Shown here: one piece after another, positions 1 to 12,032 of the stretch
Layout of the letters: each line of letters starts with the position of its first letter
Position numbering within the stretch: the stretch's first letter is position 1
DNA from: Lotus japonicus
Lineage: Eukaryota; Streptophyta; Magnoliopsida; Fabales; Fabaceae
Direction: 5' to 3'
Length of the DNA stretch: 64,000 nt
Assembly (NCBI RefSeq): GCF_012489685.1
Contig: NC_080045.1
Location: 16,286,901 to 16,350,900, forward strand
Notes under the pieces: generated by a model
Database searches by the model: none
What the model was told of the DNA's origin: nothing
What the model saw: the letters and a program-made list of their open reading frames with translations, nothing else
Program-made: the position numbers and the translations under genes

Positions 1-830
1 ATCAAACGTCTGCCGAAGAAACGCAAGCGCCATCGCAACAAGAGAACAAGAAGAATTAATGCATAGCAAAATGGTCAGGAGTTCAAATCTCAACCCTGCT
101 TATGGACGAAGGTGCCAAATGTCACCATAATTACAAAATTGAAAACGTGCGACATACGAAGTGTCATGACCACCCCACATGGGAGCATGCATCCTCGTGA
201 AGCATGGTCATTCATCACGAGTGAATGCTCCCACTTCTGTGTGTCTTTTCATTTGCAGATCCAGTTGGGGCCTAAACCCAAGCAGTAGTCAGAGACCAAT
301 CAAGCCAAGTCACAGTCGGACCCCCATCTCATAACGAGCACTTAGGTCCCTAAATGTTGCTTATGTAAAGCAACACATTTCCCTATGCCTACTTTTTTAC
401 CCTCCAAGAGCTAAGGGACTACTATCTCGTGAGTCATGCATATCAACAATCGGTAGACGAAGAGCTGATTAGCAATGCCCTGACCGACCCATCAGTCGGA
501 CAAACTAGAACCTAGCAAAAACATGCTCAAGACTCCGTCCATATTAAGGACCAAAATTCTACTGCAAGCTATTGCCCAAGATAAAACCGAGCAACCTTTG
601 TAGCTCTATAGGCATTCAAGGTACAGACTATTCACCCATCTTTCTATCTTATCTGTCAACTCTATATCCAAACTTGGGCGTTAGAGTTTCTTTGCAGGTA
701 TCGCTGGCGCGGTTCTTCGGTGGAGCAACACTCTCTTCACCTGAGAAGCCCTTGAATCTTGGAAGCCTGCCATCCTCCCCTCAACTAACGCTCTAGTTTT
801 TAGTGATTTGATTGGACTTGTTACTTAATT
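1..830 (+). mobile_element. Possible gypsy-type LTR remnant
   Basis: The stretch has no convincing gene. Around 675-720 the text runs 'ggcgttagagtttctttgcaggta', a phrase typical of the R-U5 part of many plant Ty3/gypsy (Tat/Athila-like) LTRs, and it is followed by a short C-rich stretch. A 74-codon frame at 572-796 lies across this phrase and is unlikely to be a gene. No second LTR, primer site or TSD is visible, and the left edge is cut by the window. The call rests on style of sequence only. Confidence 0.3.
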
Positions 831-1532
831 AATGTATGTTAGGTTTTCCATTTGTATAAAAAAATTTACATATTTTAAGGCACAAATGAAAAAAAAATTA
901 TCCCATTGAAGTTATTCCAATTAAACTTATTCACGTAAATAAAGTTTATAGAAGCCAATGTAACTTGTTTAATTTTTAGAATGTCATATTTTTGATATTG
1001 TCACTAAATTGACAAAATTCATGAAACGCCAAGAAAAACAACAAGTGAAGGGTATCCACGTGGGTATGGGCCTAACTTTGTGGGAAAGGGATGGTTGTAG
1101 CTAGGGGGACTCTTTAATTTAAGCCAAGGGAAGGTACACGCACTTGGAAAGCAACCCTTGTTTCGACTCCAAAAGAAACAAGAACTAGAACTTGGTTCAG
1201 CTTGGAAAGCAACTACGCTTAAAAAGAACTTCAACATACATATTTACACTCGTTTTTATGTACAATATCACCTTTTTAGTTTCAGTTTCAGAGATAGCCT
1301 TTATAGTTTCGTGATTATGATACAACCATGAACCATATCTCTCTGATCTACATAATTTATGCACGAGTCTCAACTACAATTTTCCATCGTAAATGTCAAT
1401 TCAAAAATGTGGTCCTTGTCGTACATGGTTGATATGGCTCATTCATCACTGAATCAACCAAACAGAAAACCAATTGTGAAGAAATAAATGTGGTCCTTGA
1501 CCTTGAGCGATGTTCTTCGCCCCGTTAAAAGG
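831..1532. other. AT-rich intergenic DNA, no gene seen
   Basis: I see no coding frame with family resemblance and no element ends. The 72-codon minus-strand frame at 1019-1237 resembles nothing I recognise. Confidence 0.5.
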
Positions 1533-1540
1533 AACATTTC

Positions 1541-3487
1541 CAGTGGCGGATCCAGGACCCCGGGGTTAGGGGGTTCAAATTTTTCAAATGAGCACATCGA
1601 TAAAAATATAATTAAAAACAACTGTAATATGTTTATTTATTTTTTTGGAAACATAAGCTTTATTGAAATAGAAAGGGAACCAAGAGCAAAAAGAGAGCCC
1701 AAGGAACCAGTACAAAACACAGCACCTAAGATCCACACGAGAGTAGGATCACAAGGCCAGCAAAAGTAAAATTAACATTAAAAACACAAAGGTACTAAGC
1801 TACAGGGGGCAGAAACAAAAAAAGAGATCAGGGGACAAAACAATCACACTAAACCAGCATACAGTCCACTCCAATTCGTAAGAGACTGAGAATGAATGGT
1901 CCCAGGTTACCACCAGCAGGGAGCAAAGCAAGCAGGCAAAACAACATCACATTTTCATGACCACATTAAGATGTAAAAAGCACCAGTGCAGAATACACAG
2001 AATTGAGGCACGAAGCAGCAGGAAACATGCAGCGAAGAATAGAGACCAAGAGTAAATTCAGATCAGTTCAGCTTCTCCCAAAGAGGCTCAGTTCTGTCAC
2101 ACCCTGCCTTTGCTAGTTCATCAGACAAAAAAAATATACCATTGCTTACTTGATTATTCATATTCATCAAGATTGAAGCAGCTCAATCTGAACTATGTTG
2201 TCAGTATTGAAATAAGTATGCATCAGACAATAAGTATGCATCAGAACTATGTTGTCAGTATTGAAATACACAAATATGATTATAGCGTATGATTATAGCA
2301 AAAATTTCAAAATTTATTTGCAAAGAACATAACTTTACTAAAACCCCATTTGCCTCATAAACTGAGAACATCTAAAACCTATGATTATAGCAAACCTATT
2401 ATGACATTTGAGGAAATCAATTTAGGGAAATCAAACTTGAGAGGAAATCAAGCTTGAGAAAGGAGAAGAGAAAGGAAATCAATTTAACCATTTAGGGTTA
2501 GGGAAATCAGCCATACCTGGAAGACCAAATTATGGCCGTATAATGCTTTACTATGCTCAAAGCAAACAGACAAAATAACATGGATTTCCTACATTGGAAG
2601 ACCAAATTACTAATATTTACCATAACAGACCAATCCTCAATTATTTACCTAATTCATCACTAGTCCAGGATAGGAAAGTATAACAGACCAAATTAATATT
2701 TACTCAATTCATCAATCAGCAATAACACGGAGAAACCCATTCCAATTTCCAAACACATGACTCACATGAGAAAACAAAAACAGAACACAAGCATGCCAAG
2801 ACAATCTTAAACCAAGAAGAAATTGAACAAAAAAAGAAACACGGTACCAGTACTAAAAGTAAAAACAAAGCACAAATGCACAATACCATACCAGTATACC
2901 TAAGGTTATGAATCTGGGATTTTGAAATTATGCTGTGAGAGAATAAAACAGAAGCACAATATGCACTACCAGGGAAAAAACAAGTATGTTACATAGGGAA
3001 GAATCAGAACTTATGGTTGGGAAAAACAGAAATTAGAAGAATTAGAAGATACTAACAGATGCAGTGAGAAGAATTAGAAGATTATAACCTTTAGAAATTA
3101 GGGGAAAACATAAATTAGGGTTAGGAAAAAATCAGCCATGCCCATAGAAATTAGAACCGCAGAGGCACAGCCAAAGGCAGGGGCGCACGGCTGGAGAGTG
3201 GCACGTGGTGGTGCGGCGGCGGCGGCGGCCAGCGTGGTGGTGGCCAGTGGTGGTGCTTGGAAATTAGAGAATGAGAGCGTGAGTGTAGAGTGCGTGCGTG
3301 GTGACTGTGAGAGGAGAGAGAGATCTGACTAGTGACTATAGTGTGTGAGAGAGAGGAGTTGGGGTCTAGGGTGCAATATTAAATTTTCAGGGGTTCAAAA
3401 AAAAACCTATTATAGGGGGTAGGTTGAATTTTTTTTTTTTCAGGGGGTTCAACTGAACCCCCTGGGCCCTATGTGGGTCCGCCCCTG
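1541..3487. mobile_element. Non-autonomous hAT transposon, 1.95 kb, TSD AACATTTC
   Basis: The left end reads CAGTGGCGGATCCAGG. The reverse complement of the right end reads CAGGGGCGGACCCACA, so the ends form an imperfect terminal inverted repeat that continues into a shared GGGGGTTCAA tract. The 8-bp duplication AACATTTC lies at 1533-1540 and 3488-3495, the size made by hAT transposases. No transposase frame is present inside. The interior is purine-rich, and near 3138-3330 there is a GC-rich patch with a (GGC)n run in a 64-codon frame; this could be captured gene sequence but I recognise no protein. Confidence 0.9.
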
Positions 3488-3495
3488 AACATTTC

Positions 3496-4391
3496 TCCTC
3501 ATGAGTGTTGTATTGTTTTGATTCAATTATTCATATTTGCCTAGCATTGTTATTTATTTCGAAATTTTCAGTTTTTGTATATGAAATTAACAATTTCTAC
3601 AAAATAAATTAAAGTGATCAGTGTGTGTGTGGATTGTATAGAAAAGAAAAGGTAAGCAAATATTATATATGGAAAAAGTAATACACAAAATAATATCAAA
3701 AAGTGGGCAACAATTGGTGTCTAGTTTAAGACTACCAACATGTAGTGCTGTCTACGGATGGAATTCATGTTCTATAGCTACCGACCACATCAAAACAAAA
3801 GCTTTTCCCTTATAAAATTCGCGTCATTAATCATTTCAAAATTATTTCTGAACGCCTACTCAGTGTAAACATTTAACTAACATATGCAAATTTTAGAAAT
3901 ATAAAATTTGTAAGTACTATGAAAAGTTAAATGATTGGCCACAGGACTAGTTCCTAAATACACACCAGATATTAAAGCCTAAAATATATATTTTTTAAAT
4001 TACATTTCGGGTTTTAGTTTCTGAAATATAAATTTTAAAAATATATTACAGTTTTAAGATCTCACCCGGTTAAATATGGACCGTTAATCATTTTGCTAGT
4101 TCGTTGCATGTTTTCATCCACATTGGCCTTTTTTTAATCACATTAGCTTATTTGAATGCAGACTTATATATATATTGGCTGGCCACTTTTTTTCTCTGTC
4201 TTAGGTCCATTGAAAAAAGAAGGCCCAAAACAAGGTCCAAAAGATCCAGGGTGATACAAGTGCTCCTTTTTTTTGTCAAACAAGTGTATTTTGATTAAGA
4301 CAAGAAAACACTCCACAAGTTAGGAATATTATGAATCAGATCGGTGAATGAGGTCGATAAATCAAATCAAACCTAAAATTTTGCTTCACAC
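3496..4391. other. AT-rich spacer, no gene seen
   Basis: This spacer lies between the hAT element and the poly-A end of the LINE remnant. No coding frame or repeat end could be supported. Confidence 0.5.
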
Positions 4392-4581
4392 TTTTTTTTC
4401 GATACATCGGAAAACTAACATAAAGAACAAAAACTAGCTAAAACCCAACAAATCTCTCATTAAGAGAGTCTCTAAATCATAGCAAGGCGAATTCATAATG
4501 TGAATCTGTGTTGCGGTGCTCGCATTCTTTGCTATATAGTCGGTAACCTTATTGCAATCCCTATGGATACCCCTCAGAGAA

Positions 4582-7500
4582 CACTACTAAAAAAAAGCAA
4601 ATTAGCGAGGGACAAAATCCGTCGCTAAATAAGGAAAATTCCGTCGCTTAAAATTTACCGACGGAACGTCGTCCGTCATGTAAAGTGGCGTCGCTAAATA
4701 TTTAACGAGGGATTCTAAAATCCGTCGCTAATAGTGACTGAAATAGGTTGTCGCTAATTCATATAATTCCGTCGCTATTTTGTTTGTCGTATTAGCTCTT
4801 ATTCCGTCGCTATTTGCGACGGAACAGTCCGTCGCTAAAGAATCACATTCCGTCGCTAACCACCTGGCACTTTATTTCCATTCCGTCGCTAGTTCCCACG
4901 CTAATTTAGCGACGGAATTTTTCCCTCGCTATTTCATGAATTCCTATAAGAAATTCTTATGTCACGTGCTTATCACAGTCCAATCTATTATTCATCAATT
5001 TCTTATTTTCAGACACATCAATGTTTCTAACACAAACACAATAAACAACCAATAAGTGGCAGTTCAGTAAATGAATCATCAACTTACAAGCATATTCAAG
5101 CTTAAATCAAAGCATTCATCAATAAGCAAGTAAATTGCAAAAACATGCATTATAAATTTATGGCAAGCATAGGTAAAGCTTGAAGACTAGCGGGCTCAGA
5201 TTCAAGCATTATTTTGTTTGATAGATGAAAACTTATTTGTTTATTATAAATAGCCACACACTTGAACGTGTTACAAAGATGGTACCTAAAGAATTAACAT
5301 CTGACACCAAAATAAAAATTTCAAGCAGACCAGCCCAACTGAAGCACCTTATTCACCTGCATTCAAAGAGTGGAAGTCATTTTATGTTATTAAGCCTAAA
5401 ACAACAGAAGCACTACATCCACAAAGATAAATGAATAACAATACATTTTCCTTTTCTCTGGGATGAAAATATTTTTTTATGGGACTGGGAAACAAAAAGT
5501 TCCTCAAGATGCCGAAACAGTATAATATGGATAGAGGGATTACAAGAACACTTTATTGCTCTTTTATAAAAAGTAACTTCTTTGAGGTGCTGAGATTGCA
5601 TTTTCTGAAATTTTTGGCTAATGCTTTTATTTGGGCACTTACTAAGAAACCAATGTCTTTTTGAATTCAGTTATGTAGTGTCAGCGCATGTTTGGAAATT
5701 CTTCCACAATTGATTCTATAATTACCAAAATTCTAGGGAGACACTTATGTGAGTAGCCTCTGTGTGACAGAATTGATTCCGGGGAAAGAAAAGTTGATCA
5801 AACACACTATCAATCTAAGTATGATAAAAGCTTTATAAATAAGTACCTACTTCAAGAGTAGTTACTGCAAACTCAAGAGCAGCATTACACTCTGATGGTC
5901 CATTCTGCCCTCCAACAGAAGAGAAAAATGATGAGAAGGGAAATAACAAAAAAGAATAGTTTGAATGCCACTTAGTTATAGTTATAAGGAAAAATAACCA
6001 GAAGCAATTATGCAAATACCTTCATCACAGGTACAAGATTGGCGATGTTACATATCATGAATACTTCTCCAGGTTGGAATCCTGATATGTTAGAGGGGCA
6101 TACCCTAGAGTCTGCACAAGCAATTACGAAAAACTGTACCTGGATTTATTAGTTAAGAGTTAAGACCAATGTCTCAGTTGAATTACACAACATGGAGCAG
6201 TAAAACATACAGGAGCCAAAGAAATTAAGCTCAAATGTAATGAAAAAGGGGGAATAGTTCTGTAACAAATAATTGAATGGACAACACAAATTCTCTTGTT
6301 ATCAGGACCTTTGGATATTGAGCTTTAGCAAGAGCTTGAAAATGCTCCAACTCTTTTCTGTCTAAAAGAAAAATAGCTTATTAAGACACTAGACTAAGAA
6401 CAAGTAACTGATTTTTGCAAGCTGAAACTGCGAAAAATGTGCAACACAGCTCTTACATATATTTTTGGTTCTTGTAACTTAGAATCCTCTGTTTCATCAA
6501 GCTAAATAAATTATGGTGTCCATCAATTTCAGTCATATTCCTTATGTCAAGACCTTTGTTTTCTCGATCAAGCCTGAGACAATTAGTTGGAGCCTTTGGT
6601 TGATTTTTCCTGTGACAAATGATATAATTGTAATCAAATTACACTTTTTCACTCAAATCATTCAGCTAAATTTATAATTTGACAGATACTGCTTAAAGAA
6701 AAGTGCAAACAACACTACTTTGACTGTCAGTATTGTAAGAAAATATAGACTTGTTATAATATTCCAAATACGAATGACAACATATGGTATGCCATCAATA
6801 TGAGTGACAACATATAAACATAGTTCCCTTGTCCAAATACATTTCTCTCAATAAACATGGGCCACTAGTTAGAAAGTTGCAGAGAGAATACACAAACATT
6901 ATAAATTAAGCGTATTTAAAGAAAATTTGCAAGTAAATTCATGAAGGCAACACAAAACCTACCAACTCGTGAATTTGAGAGTTGCCAAGCATGAAGGTAA
7001 CGCAAAATCCCCTAATTTATGACCCCACAACATAACACAAAGAAATTACCCTAAATTAAGCGTATTTAAAGTTGAGGAATCCATCCTACCTTGTATGAAT
7101 CGCAAGCTGCACAAGGGTGTTAGGTTATCTTCTTCCTCCAACGCCGTCCCTTTGATAGTGTACAAAGATTCTTTTGGAGACAGAAAGAGAAAGAGAAAGA
7201 GAGTTAGCAAGGCCGCAAGGGAGAGATAAAACAGTGGAGCACGAGCGACGGCGAGCAAACAAAGATGAAGAACACACCTTTACGCAGACGGCGAGGTCAA
7301 CGGCGGCGACAGTGGAGCAGGAGCGATGGCGGCGGCCATGAGCGTGAGAGTATGAGTGTGTGAATAGATTCACTCTGGCTGGACTTGAAATCTTTTCAAC
7401 TACTAATATATTTATTTCACATATTATACAGAATGGGTTATTAGTTGAAATGGCTAAGCTCGTTCACTTGCTAAGGAAGTCCCAGATTCGAACCAATTTT

Positions 7501-7751
7501 CATTTTTAAATAACAAAAACAAAAGCTTTAGCGACGAAAATAAGACAGTTATGATCCGTCGCTAATTTCCTGGATAAAATATAAAAAATTATTAGCGAGG
7601 GAATTAGCGACGGAACTACAGCGAGGTTGCAAATTCGTCGCTAACTTTTAAAACAGTATTTTTATTTCAAAAACATGAATCCGTCGCTAACAGCGAGGGA
7701 TTTTGTTCCATCGCCAAAATCCCTCGCTAATTCGTGTTTTTTTTAGTAGTG
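4582..7751. mobile_element. CACTA transposon, 3.17 kb, TSD GAA, carrying captured gene exons
   Basis: The left end is CACTACTAAAAAAAAGC and the right end is TTTTTTTTAGTAGTG, perfect CACTA termini. The 3-bp duplication GAA is at 4579-4581 and 7752-7754. Both subterminal zones (about 4600-4940 and 7530-7735) are packed with the motif CCGTCGCTAA or its complement in both orientations, as expected for binding sites of the TNPA-type protein. No transposase was found, so it is non-autonomous. The interior holds beta-carbonic anhydrase exons (listed separately) and, at about 7040-7340, a GC-rich minus-strand patch that could be a first exon or leader of a captured gene. Confidence 0.93.
5851..6609 (-). 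pseudogene. Captured beta-carbonic anhydrase fragment, four exons
   Basis: Beta-carbonic anhydrases interconvert CO2 and bicarbonate using a zinc bound by two Cys and one His. Minus-strand exons are 6609-6457, 6357-6309, 6139-6020 and 5904-5851, each flanked by AG and GT and joined in a single open frame. Recognisable pieces in order are DGHHNLFSLMKQRILSYKNQ, ELEHFQALAKAQYPK, then the zinc/catalytic motif [13 protein letters not shown] with FQPGE and NIANLVP, and finally NGPSECNAALEFAVTTLE. The C-A-D-S-R motif supplies one zinc Cys and the Asp-Arg pair. The HxxC motif that supplies the other ligands would follow in the next exon and is missing. The N-terminal transit peptide is also not recognisable. 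It is therefore a fragment, not an enzyme. The exons keep their introns, so capture was at DNA level. Confidence 0.85.
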
Positions 7752-8814
7752 GAAACCTGCCATGTCCTCCCCAGAAGGTTGCGAATATGCTGGACTGTAG
7801 GAACAAACCGCGCCACATCTTTCCTTTGAATAGCATCGAGAAGATCCCTGCAATCAACTTCACAAATTAATAGCATCGCCTCTGCTTCAAAAGCGTTACC
7901 ACCCTGACTTGCGTTCCTGTACCCCAACAACCACGATCCCTTCTCATCACGAAACACCCCTCTAGCACCCATCACCTGCTGCTGCTCACTATAACTCCCA
8001 TCACAATTGATTTTTATACAGCCCCTTGGCGGAGCTTCCCACCGCGCACTCATCCAACCCATCCTATCATCTAGGTTGCCTTGCCCCTGCACCATCCTAA
8101 GCTCATCAATCTCATGGCAGATTATCCTTCAAGCCTCATCAATGGTCCAAGGAATGGAATCCAAGAGCATATTGTTGCGCCATTTCCACGTCCCCCAAAG
8201 GCAAGCCAGAAATTGACCACCATTCCCACTACGCGCTTGATCATGAATCCAATTCCAAGCATCATCTCTCTAAAAATTCCTCCACCTAAAAGCTCCCAAA
8301 CAACTCCAAATTTCCTTAGAGAGGGGACAGTCCCTCAGGCAGTGCAAGGGACTTTCCACCGGAGCTGAACAACGACCACAAGCTGGAGAAACAGCATGGT
8401 TGCACTTCCATCTATTCTCATTCGTTTGGAGCCCATCTTAGAGAACAAGCCAAAGGAACGTTTTTATTTTCTCTGGAACTCGAAGCTTCCAAAGCCAGCT
8501 CCACCTCCTACCATCCATAACACCACGGCTCCGGTCATTAAGCCAAGAATAAGCGTCCTTAACGATGTAACAGCCCGTCTGGCTTTCATTCCAACTCCAA
8601 CCATCATCTTTACCATGAGTTGTACGCGGGTCAATACGACTCAGGTCCTGGATTCGATCAGCAGGCACTGTCGTATACACTAGTTTAGTTAATTGACTTA
8701 TATCACTTTAAATTTAAAGTAAATAAAGTGTTCTTACTTATATGGTTGTTACCCTTTTATAGTTATGACATCAGAATAAATCATGTATTGCTAAGGGGCT
8801 CATGAAGCCTAAAT

Positions 8815-9830
8815 TTGCTAACACTGTATCCTGGGTTAGGGCCAAGAATGTCATCATATCATCCTAATGATAGAGATGAAATTATGAGATATTATCTACA
8901 AAATGTCTCTTTTCAACCAGAAGAGATTAATTTTCCACAAAGACAATTTGGAAATACGTTGTGTAGATTCAATCATAATAGTATCTTAAATATGACAATC
9001 GGTTAGAATATATCCAAAAGGAAGATGCTACATTTTGCTTATGTTGTTATCTTATTAGATCGGATATTGGAGAACATAGGAGGTGGTGATGCATTTATAA
9101 CAAAATGTTTTACAAATTGAAAAAAGAGTGAGAGGTTTTATGTTCACGTTGGAGATTCAAGTAGTTCTCATAATCAAGCTTGGAGAAATTGTCAAGCTCT
9201 AATGAAACAAGCACAACGTATTGAAGTTTCTTTGTGTCAATAGTCTCTCAAAATTAAAGAAGACTACCGAACTCATTTGATCACTATAGTTTATTGCATT
9301 CATCTTTTATTGCGCCAAGGGTTAGTTTTTCTTAGTAATAATGAGTCAATGATTTCAAGCAACAAGGGAAATTTTCTTTGACTTCTAGATTTTCCTTCCA
9401 ACCATAATAACACTATTCATCAAGTTTTGAAGAATGCTCGTGGAAACCTAAAGATAATAGCTCCTGCAATTCAGAAAGATATTGTTAGAGTCGCTGCTTG
9501 TGAGACCACTAAAGCTATACTTGATGATTTAAGAGATAATTTATTTGCTATTTTGATTGATGAATCTCGTGATGTCTCAATTAAGGAACAAATTGATGTG
9601 GCTTTGCGTTATATGAACAAAAAAGGACAAGTTATAAAGCGTCTTCTTGGTTTTGATCATGTTTCAAATACTAATGATTTATCATTAAAATCAGCTTTGA
9701 AGTCTTATTTGCAAAATATGGGTTGAGCGTGTCTATACTATGTGGGCGAGGATACGATGGAGTAAGTAATATGCAAGGTGAATTTAATGGCCTCAAAAAC
9801 TTGATATTAAAAGAGAATAGTTGTGATATC
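8815..9830 (+). pseudogene. Decayed hAT transposase, zf-TTF / DUF4371 type, N-terminal half
   Basis: Pieces of the TTF-type zinc-finger transposase family appear in order. 8850-8990 gives RMSSYHPNDRDEIMRYYLQN and NFPQRQFGN; 9000-9130 gives a broken version of the next conserved block; 9390-9725 gives an open DUF4371 block (LKNARGNLKIIAPAIQKDI, ILIDESRDVSIKEQIDVAL); 9740-9825 gives GYDGVSNMQGEFNGLKNLI after a frame break. Several stops and frameshifts lie between. The C-terminal dimerisation half is absent, and the match stops abruptly at about 9828, where an LTR-like sequence begins. A minus-strand remnant at 38919-39640 shows the other half of the family but is a separate copy. Confidence 0.8.
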
Positions 9831-10330
9831 GGAAAAAGTAACACAAGAAAGGGGGGTTTGAATTGTGTTCCCTAAAAACTTGAGTTTTCAAACGATTATA
9901 AGTTTAGAAAGAGTTTTCGCAATCATTTGATGTGGCGGATGAATATAAAGATAGTAAAGTTAAATGACAGTAAGCAGACAACCATATATCATGGTTCACC
10001 CACAAACGATGGGGCTACATCCAGTTCTTGGTAGCACCAAGATTTCCACTAGCAAGTGTCAAGGACTTCTCCTATAACAAGTATTCTATAGGACTTCTCC
10101 CAACAAGTATTCTACAAGACTTCTCCTAACAAGTATTATAAGGACTTCTCCTAACAAGTATTCTACAGGACTTCTCCCAACAACAAGTATTATGCAAGAC
10201 TTCTCCTAAGATCTTTTTCAAGATCGTTTGGTTCTACGGGTTTCTCTTCTTACAAGAGTGATTGTAGACTTTTACAGTGCTGATAAAGAAGAGAAAACCA
10301 TTGACCCAGAAAGGAATAAATAAAGCATAA
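9831..10330 (-). mobile_element. Possible Copia-type LTR fragment with short tandem repeats
   Basis: The phrase AAAGGGGGGTTTGAATTG at about 9850 resembles, in reverse, the C-rich 3' part of the LTR at 25960 in this window (CAAACCCCCCCTTTCTAG). It starts exactly where the hAT coding match stops. Within it, 10045-10210 has about six copies of a 27-30 bp unit around CAAGGACTTCTCCTAACAAG. I could not fix the other end or a TSD, so a solo LTR is likely but unproven. Confidence 0.35.
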
Positions 10331-11404
10331 ACAAGCACATATCAAAAAGGGAAAAACTTTGCACAGTATCATAAACCCCACCAACAAAAATTCTTATGGG
10401 TAAAAACAGAACCAGGAATCACAACCACCATTATGAAAGAGGATCCTTACCAAGCACCTTAAGAAGAAGATCGGGAATGGAAGAACAGAGAACCCTTCCA
10501 CACAGAGCAATGGAGAGCAAAGAAGGTTGAATTGCGTTACTGTAGACAGTAAAACCCAAATAAAAAATGGCGCGTGGGTTGAAGACACGAGTCACTACAA
10601 CAAAATGGGAAACTAGAAGTGCGTCCAGCGCCGCCGCTACCCGTTACAACCACCGCTTCACCTACGAACTTGACACCCAATTTTTGAAACCTACCCTACT
10701 CTGCCCTCTTTTCTTCCCAAAATCCTTCTAGATCTGTGAAAGGTAGAAGATGGTGAACGTAGTTGGGCTTCTCGCGACAATCAATGTTCAATTTCCGGTG
10801 GTGGGTTGCTCACTGCTCAGGTGATAGAGGAGGTGGAGGAGTAATTAGATTAAAAGTAAAAATTAGTTTTGTTAATCAAAAATAATAAAAACCGGAAAAC
10901 CTATTATAGTAGGTCAAAAATGGTTATGCAACTTTATACATTCACTTTTCTTGTGTAGGTTAAACGTCTCCAAAGAGAATTGGAGATAAAAAACCAACAA
11001 AATAGTAACAAACCCTAGGAGAGCTGCGAGGGGACGTGGAGTTGCACCAATAATTTCTGAAGTCTAAATAGTCTAATAAATAAAATTTTAATATATTTTT
11101 TCAATGTGGGTGAATGAATGAACCTGGACTTGATAACTAGCCAGTTCCATGAACTGCATGTCACTAAAGTTTTACGTTCAGTTTATATTTTTTGGTTACA
11201 CACGTTCCGTTTATATATAAAAAGAGAAAAAAAGTTATGCTTTAAGGTGTTTTAATTTAAAAATAAGAAAAAAACATACTTAATATTTTTAAAGTTTAAC
11301 TCATATTCTTAAAATGCACCAAAAAAAAAAACTAATATTCTTAAAAGGTCATCTTAAATTACCTTCTTAAAATATTTGTTTGTTTTTTCAAGTTCTTCTT
11401 AAAA
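10331..11404. other. Intergenic DNA left of the Helitron, no gene seen
   Basis: A CACTACAA sequence at about 10593 looks like a CACTA start, but no matching TTGTAGTG end was found nearby. The 64-codon minus-strand frame at 10394-10588 shows no family resemblance. Confidence 0.4.
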
Positions 11405-11955
11405 TCTATATACTTTATAAAACAAAATCACTAGGAGAGAGACTCTGATGATGTGTCACTCCCACAAAAATTCTGCTCTAAGAATGACTCTCAATGCCTT
11501 CTCTCTTACGTGTCTCTCTCACATGAAACCTTAGAAAAATGCTGACGTGTCGGCTTCTCATGCATTTGAGCTTCATGGGCTCCACTTGCCTTCTTTTTAC
11601 CCAATAAGCGTTCAAGTTCTCCTTTACTCCCTTCCTTTCCTTCATGTGTCATTCCGGCTTCTTTTTTTTTATTGCCTCCTCAAGTTCCTGTGTTTATTGC
11701 TGCCGCTCCGATTGACCAATTGAAAATCTCCTAAAAAATTAAGTAATCCCAATTTTTTCTCCCAATATCCGTCACCGCCCCTCTTTACCAATCGGAAATG
11801 GCGTTTTCCCCTAATTTATGTTCATGCGTGCTTTGGTTTTCTATTTGCAGCTGCAATTAAACCTAAATGCTTTTCACCGGCTTATCTACCCAATCGTTTC
11901 CCTTGGCATTTGATTTCAAATTTTCGTTCTCCATTCTTTTTTATCGATGGTGTGC

Positions 11956-11963
11956 TATAAATA
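11956..11963 (+). promoter_or_regulatory. TATA box of the RPA1-like gene
   Basis: TATAAATA lies 77 bases before the chosen ATG at 12033 and 47 before the in-frame ATG at 12003. A start of transcription about 30 bases downstream would keep both ATGs in the message. Confidence 0.55.
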
Positions 11964-12032
11964 CCCCTTTCTCACTGCAATTCCATCACCATCAGTTTTC
12001 CCATGTATCAATCTTTTTACTCTTATTTTCCA

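Larger units (their letters stand above)
4392..8687 (-). pseudogene. 5'-truncated LINE remnant (zf-RVT and RNase H), split by a CACTA element
   Basis: Read on the minus strand, 8680-8438 encodes the zinc-binding reverse-transcriptase domain of plant LINEs (WSWNESQTG-YIVKDAYSW ... LWKLRVPEKIKTFLWL). Then 8095-7755 encodes the start of an RNase H domain (PPRGCIKINCDGSY, GARGVFRDEKGSWLLGY). The domain resumes at 4581-4392 beyond the inserted transposon with LRGIHRDCNKVTDYIAKNA, which matches the usual RNase H end, then a stop and a short poly-A (poly-T at 4392-4399 on the plus strand). The two coding parts are in different frames and separated by a decayed stretch, so the copy is dead. The reverse transcriptase proper and endonuclease are absent. 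No clear TSD was found. Confidence 0.8.

Noticed and set aside
10593..10930. A second CACTA element starting CACTACAA
   Set aside because: No matching inverted end, TSD or subterminal motif array was found.
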